This document shows, in pieces, positions 1 through 6,028 of a stretch of DNA of 9,769 bases. The notes beneath the pieces were generated by a model. The model saw nothing but the letters and a program-made list of their open reading frames with translations. It was not told the DNA's origin and did not search any database. Position 1 is the stretch's first letter. Each line of letters opens with the position of its first letter. A program made the translations under genes and the position numbers. This DNA is from Verrucomicrobia subdivision 6 bacterium BACL9 MAG-120507-bin52 (GTDB lineage: Bacteria; Verrucomicrobiota; Verrucomicrobiia; Methylacidiphilales; Verrucolacustridaceae): NCBI GenBank assembly GCA_001438005.1, contig LIBO01000024.1, forward strand, positions 1 to 9,769, written 5' to 3'.

Positions 1-2
1 GT

Positions 3-587
3 AAATTGTTGATTCTGGGTGTTTTCGGTTTGTGGCTTTCTCACTTGCAGGGTGAGGATGCGCCCGATGTGCCCGATTTTCGCCCGGCCAAAGTGGAGCC
101 GACGACCCAAGGAGCCGAGGCTCCCTCCCCCACTACGCAAAAGGTTCCCGATGGGATGAAGGAGGATTACCCGGTGGAAAAAGATGAAAACATTAGTTTA
201 AACAAGATTTACACCTACTTGAATGACCCTGCGGTAAACAAAGCGCCACCGGATAACCCGATGATGGTCTATGAGCCCAAGTATTGGGATCACGGGGCAA
301 TTTTGGCGAAGGATCGGGCGGAGAGGAAGGGAAACATCTTTGTGATCAACTGGCAGAATGATGGAGGGCCGGCAGATTTCACCGTTCGGCTCGACTATCG
401 GCAGGCGATGTCACGAGAGAGGGTGATGACGAAAACGCAGGATTATAAAAACTTTGATGGGTATGAAAAGACCATTCTAAAAGTGACGGGTGACGACTAT
501 CTTCGTGGCGGCGTGGTGCACTCGTGGAGGATTTCGATTGTGAGAGATGGTAAGATTGTGGCCGAGAAAAAATCGTTCATTTGGTAG
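3..587 (+). CDS. Exported protein of unknown function (5' end outside window)
   Basis: I do not recognise this family. The frame is open to the window edge, and the first codons read K-L-L-I-L-G-V-F-G-L-W-L-S-H-L. That is a positively charged residue followed by a hydrophobic stretch, as in a Sec signal peptide, so the true start is probably one or two codons before position 1. TTG at 6 is only the first start-like codon inside the window. After the hydrophobic segment comes a Pro/Thr-rich acidic linker of about 30 residues. A folded domain of about 140 residues follows, with alternating strand-like segments (GNIFVINW, FTVRLDY, HSWRISIVRDG) ending in KSFIW at the C-terminus. This suggests a periplasmic or surface beta-sandwich protein. 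I see no Cys for a lipobox, no catalytic motif and no membrane span beyond the signal. The stop is TAG, 54 bp before the next gene, with no obvious terminator, so read-through into the coiled-coil/cyclase pair is possible. Confidence 0.7.
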   Translation, partial: KLLILGVFGLWLSHLQGEDAPDVPDFRPAKVEPTTQGAEAPSPTTQKVPDGMKEDYPVEKDENISLNKIYTYLNDPAVNKAPPDNPMMVYEPKYWDHGAILAKDRAERKGNIFVINWQNDGGPADFTVRLDYRQAMSRERVMTKTQDYKNFDGYEKTILKVTGDDYLRGGVVHSWRISIVRDGKIVAEKKSFIW

Positions 588-641
588 TCGCCTTTCATAT
601 CGCAGGCTTCTCTTAGCCCCTGTTTTCCCTTAGTGTGAGTT

Positions 642-1097
642 ATGGTCCCCCTTGTTGCCGCTCCGGAGTCCAGGTTCTCGGAAGAGATCGAGAGAGAGCA
701 CGAAATTCGCAATTTGAAAGATACGGTGGCGGCGCTGCGGGACGCTCTCGAGCAGCAGAAGGCGGGCACGGCCACCGAGGTAGCCCAAGCGGTGGCCGAG
801 GCTCATAACGAAATTAGGGATTTGCAGGCTGGAATTGGGGAGATGCGGATTGAACTAGAGCGGCGGAAGGCGGAGGGAGAGGAGGCCGTGCAAAAAATAG
901 TGGCCCAAGCGGCGGAGGAGGGGCGTCAGCTTCAATCTTCTGTGCAAGCGCTCCGAGATCAGTTGGAAAGGGAGAAGGCGCGTCACCAGGAAGAGGAGCA
1001 GGTCATGCGCCGGACGCACCGGGATGAGTGTGCCGAGCTGGAGAAAACCATTCAAAGAATCCGTGGGGAGTTGGAGGCGTGTCGTGGCCAAAAGTAA
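642..1097 (+). CDS. Coiled-coil protein with 36-residue periodic repeats, coupled to the adenylate cyclase
   Basis: This 151-residue soluble protein of unknown function is almost entirely charged helix, rich in Glu, Ala, Gln, Arg and Lys, from about residue 14 to the end. It has no signal peptide, no membrane segment and no catalytic motif. Four copies of the pattern L-x3-[V/I]-x2-[L/M/I]-R-x2-L-E recur at exactly 36 residues (Arg33, Arg69, Arg105 and Arg141; Leu-Glu at 36-37, 72-73, 108-109 and 144-145). ATG at 642 is the first possible start, because an in-frame TGA lies at 636-638. Its ribosome binding site is weak. The last 14 nt overlap the cyclase gene, whose Shine-Dalgarno lies inside this gene, so the two are probably made together. 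A role as scaffold, oligomerisation partner or regulator of the cyclase is inference from position only. Shuffled or low-complexity helical proteins can look alike, so homology searches here will be prone to false matches. Confidence 0.72.
   Translation: MVPLVAAPESRFSEEIEREHEIRNLKDTVAALRDALEQQKAGTATEVAQAVAEAHNEIRDLQAGIGEMRIELERRKAEGEEAVQKIVAQAAEEGRQLQSSVQALRDQLEREKARHQEEEQVMRRTHRDECAELEKTIQRIRGELEACRGQK
702..1094 (+). repeat. Protein-level tandem repeat, 36 residues (108 bp), about 3.6 copies
   Basis: The repeat lies within the coiled-coil gene. Aligned units begin at residues 21, 57, 93 and 129, the last one truncated by the stop codon. Invariant positions, each 36 apart, are Leu25/61/97/133, Arg33/69/105/141, Leu36/72/108/144 and Glu37/73/109/145. 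The hydrophobic pairs Val29/Ile65/Val101/Ile137 and Leu32/Met68/Leu104/Ile140 match too. Lys-Ala recurs at 40-41, 76-77 and 112-113. The DNA copies have diverged, so this is an old duplication held by selection rather than a recent tandem repeat. A period of 36 is not a multiple of 7. It would fit two heptads plus two hendecads (14 + 22). Confidence 0.75.
1073..1077 (+). promoter_or_regulatory. Shine-Dalgarno deciding the GTG start of the cyclase
   Basis: GGAGG lies 6 nt before GTG at 1084 and inside the upstream coiled-coil coding sequence. The same frame is open back to an ATG at 1024, but residues read from there (S-V-P-S-W-R-K-P) overlap deep inside the upstream gene. GTG at 1084 is therefore the better start. 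Confidence 0.7.
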
Positions 1098-3354
1098 GAA
1101 TCCGATTGATACGCTGAGCTTAGGCGAGGCCAAGATATTGCTGGAGGTAGCCCGCAAGGTGGCGGACGGGCAGAACTTGGACGATCAGTTGGGGACTTTG
1201 GTCACTTTAGTGACCGAGGCAACGGGAGCGGATCGGGGAACCCTGTTCGTGAACGATCCATCATCCCAAGAACTGTACAGTCGTGTCACCGTCGGTGGCT
1301 TGAAACGGGAAATTCGAATTCTGAACACGAGCGGAATTGCGGGGCACGTGTTTCAGTCGGGCGTAGGACTGTCGGTGAAAGACGTCTACAAGGATTCGCG
1401 ATTTAACAAAACGGTGGATGAGCAAACGGGATATCGAACGCGTTCGATTGCCTGTGCACCCATCCGAACCGTGCGGGGGGAGTTGATCGGTGTGGTGGAG
1501 GTCCTGAACCGCAAGGGTGGAAAAACGGCTCACTTCACCGCGAAAGATCTGAAACTGTTGGAGGCGATGGCGATGCAATCCTCCGTTTCACTTCAGCGAA
1601 GTCTTTTAATGGAGTTGGCGGAGAAGGAGAAGGCGAAGGAGGCGGAGTTTTTAAGCGTGGTATCGGAGATTTCCGGGGAAATTCAGCTGGGAAGCTTGCT
1701 CTCAAAAATTATTCGGACGATTACGCGGTTGCTGCACGCGGAGCGATCCACCCTGTTCATTAATGATGAGAAGACGCAGGAGCTCTACACGGAGGTGGGG
1801 GAGGGATTGGGCGCGACCCAGATCCGATTCCCTAACCATATGGGCATCGCCGGAGCAGTTTTTACCAGCGGGCAGACGGTGAATATTCAGCACGCCTATG
1901 CCGATCTAAGATTCAACCCGGGTTTTGATAAAAAGACGGGGTTCTTTACCCGCTCGATTCTCTGTACCCCCGTGATTAACAAAGCAGGAAAAGTGATTGG
2001 GGCGACCCAGGTTCTCAACAAACGGGGAGGTGCCTTCAGCCACGAGGATGAAGCCAAACTGAAGGCTTTTACGGCTCAGGTCTCGGTCGCTTTAGAGAAT
2101 GCAAAGCTCTTTGACGATGTGCAGAACATGAAAAACTACGCCGAATCGATGTTGGAAAGTATGACCAACGCGGTGGTGACCTTGAATGAGGATGGAGTGA
2201 TTCAGACCTGTAACGCGGCCGGATATAAGATTCTGAAGAGTGGCCCGAAGGATGTTCTGAAAAAGAAGGCGACCGAATTCTTTGCCGATAAAAATAGCTG
2301 GATTGAGGAGAAGATTCGTCACGTGGTGGAGTCGAAGGAGGCTGCCTTGGTCATGGATGCGGAAATGGAGTGGGGAGGAGAGAAAAGTTCGGCCAACGTG
2401 ACCGTGCTGCCGCTGACCAGCGTGAAGGGAAAGTCTTTGGGCTCGCTGGTGATGATCGAGGATATTAGCGATGAGAAGCGAATGAAGGGGACAATGGCCC
2501 GCTATATGGATCCCGCGATTGCGGATCAGTTGATGGCCACGGGCAAAGAGGTTCTGGGTGGAAATCTAAGCGAGGCGTCGGTGCTGTTTTCCGATGTGCG
2601 GAGCTTCACCACGCTGACGGAAAGTTTGGGGGCGCAGGGAACCGTTGGGCTTTTGAATGAGTATTTCACCTTGATGGTGGATTGCCTCCAAAAAGAGGGG
2701 GGGATGTTGGATAAGTTTATTGGAGACGCGATGATGGCGATCTTTGGTCTGCCCTTACCAAAGGAGGATGATGCGGATCGGGCGGTGCGTGCGGGGATCG
2801 ACATGTTGGTCGAATTGGACCGTTTTAATACCGCCCGGAAGGAGCGGGGCATGATGGCGATTGACATGGGGCTAGGGATCAATACGGATGAAATCGTTAG
2901 CGGTAATATTGGATCCCCGAAGCGAATGAACTACACGGTAATTGGGGATGGGGTGAATTTGGCGGCTCGTTTAGAAACGGCGTGCAAACAGTACGGAGCA
3001 AAAATGCTGGTCAGTGATGCCACGGTCAAAAGACTGAAGGGTACCTATCGAATGCGGGAGGCGGATCGGGTGGTGGTGAAGGGGAAAACCGAGCCGGTGG
3101 TGATCTTCGAGTGCTTGGATTATCATACGGAGGCTTCTTTCCCTAATCCGATGGAGGTGATCAATCACTTTAAGGATGGGCTAGCCAAATATCGAAAGCA
3201 GGATTGGGAAAAGGCGAAAGTGGCGTTCCGTGAGGCCCTCAAAGCCCATGCGGGCGACAAGTTAAGCAAAATCTACATTGAGCGATGCGACTACTTTATC
3301 CAAAACCCACCGGAAAAGGCTTGGGACGGGGTCTGGGTGATGAAAGAAAAGTAA
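1084..3354 (+). CDS. Class III (IIIb-type) adenylate cyclase, GAF-GAF-PAS-cyclase-TPR-like
   Basis: This 756-residue cytoplasmic enzyme is predicted to convert ATP to cAMP and PPi. Domains in order: GAF-A about 28-172, GAF-B about 198-342, PAS about 352-465, cyclase homology domain about 493-680, and a TPR-like helical tail about 688-740 ending with W-D-G-V-W-V-M. Visible active-site residues are the metal ligands Asp504 (in LFSDVRSFTT) and Asp548 (in KFIGDAMMAIFG), the adenine-selecting pair Lys544 and Thr618 (in NYTVIGDGVN), and the transition-state residues Asn625 and Arg629. All lie in one chain, so it should act as a homodimer. Thr rather than Asp at 618 marks the class IIIb group, known from CyaB1 and soluble adenylyl cyclase for bicarbonate responsiveness. 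GAF-B has the full NKFDE cyclic-nucleotide signature (Asn312, Lys313, Phe318, Asp322, Glu323). GAF-A has Asn142, Arg143, Phe151 and Asp155 but Leu156 in place of Glu. The architecture matches Anabaena CyaB1, where GAF-B binds cAMP and activates the enzyme; the same control here is inference. There is no membrane segment. The enzyme class is very likely; the activating ligand is not shown. Confidence 0.93.
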   Translation: MAKSKNPIDTLSLGEAKILLEVARKVADGQNLDDQLGTLVTLVTEATGADRGTLFVNDPSSQELYSRVTVGGLKREIRILNTSGIAGHVFQSGVGLSVKDVYKDSRFNKTVDEQTGYRTRSIACAPIRTVRGELIGVVEVLNRKGGKTAHFTAKDLKLLEAMAMQSSVSLQRSLLMELAEKEKAKEAEFLSVVSEISGEIQLGSLLSKIIRTITRLLHAERSTLFINDEKTQELYTEVGEGLGATQIRFPNHMGIAGAVFTSGQTVNIQHAYADLRFNPGFDKKTGFFTRSILCTPVINKAGKVIGATQVLNKRGGAFSHEDEAKLKAFTAQVSVALENAKLFDDVQNMKNYAESMLESMTNAVVTLNEDGVIQTCNAAGYKILKSGPKDVLKKKATEFFADKNSWIEEKIRHVVESKEAALVMDAEMEWGGEKSSANVTVLPLTSVKGKSLGSLVMIEDISDEKRMKGTMARYMDPAIADQLMATGKEVLGGNLSEASVLFSDVRSFTTLTESLGAQGTVGLLNEYFTLMVDCLQKEGGMLDKFIGDAMMAIFGLPLPKEDDADRAVRAGIDMLVELDRFNTARKERGMMAIDMGLGINTDEIVSGNIGSPKRMNYTVIGDGVNLAARLETACKQYGAKMLVSDATVKRLKGTYRMREADRVVVKGKTEPVVIFECLDYHTEASFPNPMEVINHFKDGLAKYRKQDWEKAKVAFREALKAHAGDKLSKIYIERCDYFIQNPPEKAWDGVWVMKEK

Positions 3355-3384
3355 GCCGATCGGAAATGGCTTCACAAGGTGGGA

Positions 3385-3412
3385 TGGACGGATTCCGGAA
3401 ATCCGCTACCTT
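3385..3412 (+). promoter_or_regulatory. Possible sigma-70 promoter for tRNA-Lys/uvrB
   Basis: TGGACG at 3385-3390 (4 of 6 to TTGACA) and TACCTT at 3407-3412 (3 of 6 to TATAAT) are separated by 16 bp. The -10 ends 9 nt before the mature tRNA 5' end, the usual distance for a tRNA promoter. The match is weak and chosen by position, so treat it as a candidate only. Confidence 0.3.
3389..3405 (+). other. Inverted repeat in the cyclase-tRNA spacer
   Basis: CGGATT (3389-3394) and AATCCG (3400-3405) form a 6-bp stem around a 5-nt loop. No T-run follows, so it is a poor intrinsic terminator. It falls between the candidate -35 and -10 of the tRNA, so it could be an operator-like dyad or chance. It is the only structure seen in the 67-bp spacer. 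Confidence 0.3.
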
Positions 3413-3421
3413 TCCAAGTTG

Positions 3422-3493
3422 GGGTCGTTAGCTCAATGGTAGAGCTGCTCCCTTTTAAGGAGTAGGTTGTAGGTTCAAATCCTACACGACCCA
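3422..3493 (+). tRNA. trnK: tRNA-Lys (anticodon UUU)
   Basis: This is a complete cloverleaf. The 7-bp acceptor stem is GGGTCGT (3422-3428) paired with ACGACCC (3486-3492), with discriminator A3493. The D stem is GCTC/GAGC (3431-3434 with 3442-3445). The anticodon stem is 3447-3451 with 3459-3463 and has a G-U first pair. The loop is CTTTTAA with anticodon TTT at 3454-3456. The T stem is GTAGG/CCTAC (3469-3473 with 3481-3485) and the loop is TTCAAAT. CCA is not encoded and must be added after processing. UUU reads both Lys codons AAA and AAG by wobble. The uvrB start codon lies only 8 nt after the discriminator, so the two are probably on one transcript and 3' processing of the tRNA would trim the uvrB leader to almost nothing. 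Confidence 0.97.
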
Positions 3494-3501
3494 ATTTTGC
3501 C

Positions 3502-5568
3502 ATGAACTTTCAAATCGAATCCCCTTACCCACCCGCAGGGGATCAGCCGGCCGCGATTGCTGCTCTCATCCAACGTCTCAAGGAGGGGGAGAAGCATAAT
3601 GTTTTGCTCGGGGTAACAGGCTCGGGGAAGACCTTCACCGTTGCCAATGTGATTCAAGAAATGGGGTTGCCGACTTTGGTGATGAGTCATAACAAGACTT
3701 TGGCGGCTCAGCTTTACAGTGAACTCAAAGGATTCTTTCCCAAGAACGCGGTGGAGTACTTTGTCAGCTACTTCGACTACTACCAGCCCGAGGCGTATAT
3801 CCCACGGACCGATACCTACATTGAAAAAGACTCCTCGATCAATGAGGAGATTGAGCGCCTAAGACTTTCGGCCACGACCAGCTTATTGACTCGAAAAGAC
3901 GTGATCGTGGTGGCGAGTGTTTCCTGCATCTATGGATTGGGGTCTCCCGCGGACTATGAAAGGATGTTTCTTTTCCTGGACACAGGGGCACGAATTGCGC
4001 GGGAGGAGCTGCTATCCAAGTTGGTTGAGATTCAGTACGAACGGAATGATGTGGCGCCGGAGCGAGGCCAGTTTCGGGTGCGAGGCGACTCGATTGAGGT
4101 GCTGTTGGCGCATGAGGATGTGGGGGTGAGAATCGAGCTGCTCGGGGACACAGTCGACCGATTAACCCGCTTTGAAACGGGAACGGGGGAGGAAATTGGT
4201 CGGCCCGCGCGCGAGATTTTGACTCCAGCTCGCCACTATGTGACCTCAGAGGATAAGTTAAAACGTGGAGTGACGGCGATTCGGGCGGAATTGGTGGAGC
4301 GCATTGCCCAATTTGAATCCGCCGGAAAGCTTTTGGAGGCTCAACGTCTGAAGATGCGAACCGAGTACGACTTGGACCTAATGGAGGAGATGGGCACGTG
4401 TAGCGGGATTGAGAACTACAGCCGCCATCTCAGTGGACGGCAGCCAGGGGAAAAACCCGGAACGTTGATCGACTTCTTTCCGAAAGATTTTCTTGTCGTG
4501 ATGGACGAGAGCCATGCCACGGTTCCCCAAGTGGGGGGGATGTATGCGGGCGATCGAAGCCGTAAGACCGTATTGGTGGAGCACGGCTTTCGTCTTCCCT
4601 CCGCGCTCGACAACCGACCGCTGAAGGCGGAGGAGTTTCAAGGGATGATTGATCAGGTGATCTATGTTTCCGCAACCCCGGCATCTTTTGAGTTGGGCAA
4701 GGTTCGGGGTCAGGTGGTCGAGCAGGTCGTTCGCCCGACGGGGCTATTAGATCCTCCCGTTCGGGTGCGGCCTTTGCAGGGGCAAGTGGATGAGACGATC
4801 GCGCTGTGTCGGGAAAGGATTACTCGGCAAGAGAGGGTATTGGTCACCACATTAACCCGAAGAACCGCGGAGGATCTTTCCGATTATTTAAAAGAGGCGG
4901 GTTTAAAATCACGTTACTTACATGCGGAGGTGGATGCGATCGAGCGGGTGGAGATCTTGCGGGAACTTCGCTCGGGCGAAATTGATGTTTTGGTGGGGAT
5001 CAATCTGCTGCGGGAGGGGTTAGATCTACCCGAGGTCTCCCTCGTCTGCATTTTGGATGCGGATAAGGAGGGATACCTGAGATCGGAGACATCGCTAATT
5101 CAAACGGCGGGACGAGCGGCTCGTCATCTCAACGGGGAGGTTGTTCTGTTTGGGGATCGGATTACTAAGTCGATGAAAGCCTTAATCGACGTAACCGAAA
5201 GAAGGAGGGCGAAGCAGGAGGCCTATAATCGGGAACATAATATTGTGCCTCGGTCGGTCAACCGGGGCGTGCAGGAGAGCCTGCAGACCATTGTGAGCGC
5301 CGCCCGAGGAATTCATGACAAAGTGGCGGGTGGGGTGGATTCGGCCAATGCGGGGGAGGTCTTGAGACAACTTGAGGAGGAGATGTGGGAGGCTTCCGAG
5401 AAACTGGAATATGAGAGAGCGGCACTTTTACGTGATCAGATCGAGGATTGGAAAAGAGCCCACTCTCTCCATCCGCCAGCGAAGGCAGGGAAACAGGGGG
5501 CTCAGCCCATGCGTTATGTAAAGCCGAGGCGTTCTATCGGTAAGAGCAGACTGAGTAGGTCGAGATAG
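3502..5568 (+). CDS. uvrB: UvrABC excision nuclease subunit B (DNA damage recognition helicase)
   Basis: This is the full-length UvrB of nucleotide excision repair, 688 residues against 673 in E. coli. It receives damaged DNA from UvrA, checks the lesion with its beta-hairpin, and recruits UvrC for dual incision. Visible features are Walker A GVTGSGKT (37-44), the Tyr-rich beta-hairpin YFVSYFDYYQPEAY (86-99), the Walker B/motif II box DESH (335-338), helicase motif III-like VSATPAS (389-395), motif VI QTAGRAAR (534-541), and a C-terminal UVR domain (about 619-654) that contacts UvrC or UvrA. A basic tail of about 34 residues follows the UVR domain (RYVKPRRSIGKSRLSRSR at the end). ATG at 3502 is the only usable start: the frame carries a stop inside the tRNA (TAG at 3463) and no ATG, GTG or TTG in between. 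No Shine-Dalgarno fits, because mature tRNA-Lys ends 8 nt upstream. The 3' end overlaps the convergent PRTase-like gene by 35 bp. I see no LexA-type operator. Confidence 0.98.
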   Translation: MNFQIESPYPPAGDQPAAIAALIQRLKEGEKHNVLLGVTGSGKTFTVANVIQEMGLPTLVMSHNKTLAAQLYSELKGFFPKNAVEYFVSYFDYYQPEAYIPRTDTYIEKDSSINEEIERLRLSATTSLLTRKDVIVVASVSCIYGLGSPADYERMFLFLDTGARIAREELLSKLVEIQYERNDVAPERGQFRVRGDSIEVLLAHEDVGVRIELLGDTVDRLTRFETGTGEEIGRPAREILTPARHYVTSEDKLKRGVTAIRAELVERIAQFESAGKLLEAQRLKMRTEYDLDLMEEMGTCSGIENYSRHLSGRQPGEKPGTLIDFFPKDFLVVMDESHATVPQVGGMYAGDRSRKTVLVEHGFRLPSALDNRPLKAEEFQGMIDQVIYVSATPASFELGKVRGQVVEQVVRPTGLLDPPVRVRPLQGQVDETIALCRERITRQERVLVTTLTRRTAEDLSDYLKEAGLKSRYLHAEVDAIERVEILRELRSGEIDVLVGINLLREGLDLPEVSLVCILDADKEGYLRSETSLIQTAGRAARHLNGEVVLFGDRITKSMKALIDVTERRRAKQEAYNREHNIVPRSVNRGVQESLQTIVSAARGIHDKVAGGVDSANAGEVLRQLEEEMWEASEKLEYERAALLRDQIEDWKRAHSLHPPAKAGKQGAQPMRYVKPRRSIGKSRLSRSR

Positions 5569-6028
5569 GGGCAAGCAGCTCCGACCCTTTCCCATCGGCA
5601 ATCTCTAAGAGAGTGCATATTTCTATGAGTTCACCTTTGCTTTGGCGGAGAAGGGTTGCGGCGGAGGCCAATTGGGTGCCTCGATGAAGCACATCGGCCA
5701 CCAAGAGAAGCCGGCACCCTTGGGGGATCGATTCCAGTTCGAGTAAGGGGCCGCGGGAGGTTGGTTGAATGACATTCAGACCACATCCGGCGAAGTAGGC
5801 CAGGGGAGCAGCTAAGGGAAGGGCAGCGGAGTCGTAGGCAATTACACGCTCGACCCTGCGGCGCTGATAGCGCTCGTTGATATCGGCACAGGCGAACCGA
5901 AAGAGTTGGCCATCCTGGTAGATTCCGTCGGTTATATAGTTGGGTTCCCCTGCACGGCGGGCACTTTCAATCGTTCGAATCGAACCCAGCAGCCGGTCTC
6001 GCGTGCTGCGAAGGGCGGGGGATTTCAA
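5534..6028 (-). CDS. Phosphoribosyltransferase-fold protein with degenerate PRPP loop
   Basis: This 164-residue soluble protein resembles type I phosphoribosyltransferases of the orotate/adenine group. Residues 34-50 (DGIYQDGQLFRFACADI) match the OPRT-like hood strand region, 62-81 resemble the segment leading into the active site, and 107-119 sit where the PRPP loop belongs. The usual loop is V-D-D-V/I-L-A-T-G-G-T. Here it reads V-A-D-V-L-H-R-G-T-Q (110-119), which loses the first acidic residue and the T-G-G-T core. Catalysis is therefore doubtful. A ligand-binding or regulatory role, as known for PurR of Bacillus subtilis, is possible but unproven; there is no DNA-binding domain here. The start is TTG at 6028, with GAGGA (6035-6039) 6 nt upstream. 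TTG overlaps the sigma stop codon (TTGA), so translation is probably coupled to the sigma factor. The 3' end overlaps uvrB by 35 bp. An unusual, true purine or orotate PRTase is the alternative. Confidence 0.75.
   Translation of the reverse strand: MKSPALRSTRDRLLGSIRTIESARRAGEPNYITDGIYQDGQLFRFACADINERYQRRRVERVIAYDSAALPLAAPLAYFAGCGLNVIQPTSRGPLLELESIPQGCRLLLVADVLHRGTQLASAATLLRQSKGELIEICTLLEIADGKGSELLAPISTYSVCSYR

Noticed and set aside
497..775. Minus-strand open frame of 92 codons across the 588-641 gap
   Set aside because: Its sequence mirrors the two plus-strand genes and has no domain or start signal.
1024..1083. ATG at 1024 as the cyclase start, adding 20 residues
   Set aside because: It would overlap the coiled-coil gene by 74 nt and lacks the well-placed GGAGG that precedes GTG 1084. 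The extra residues look like an out-of-frame reading of the coiled coil.
5534..5568. CTATC/GATAG inverted repeat exactly at the two convergent stop codons
   Set aside because: Two convergent TAG stops form most of the symmetry by themselves. The remaining 2-bp match with a 25-nt loop is expected by chance.
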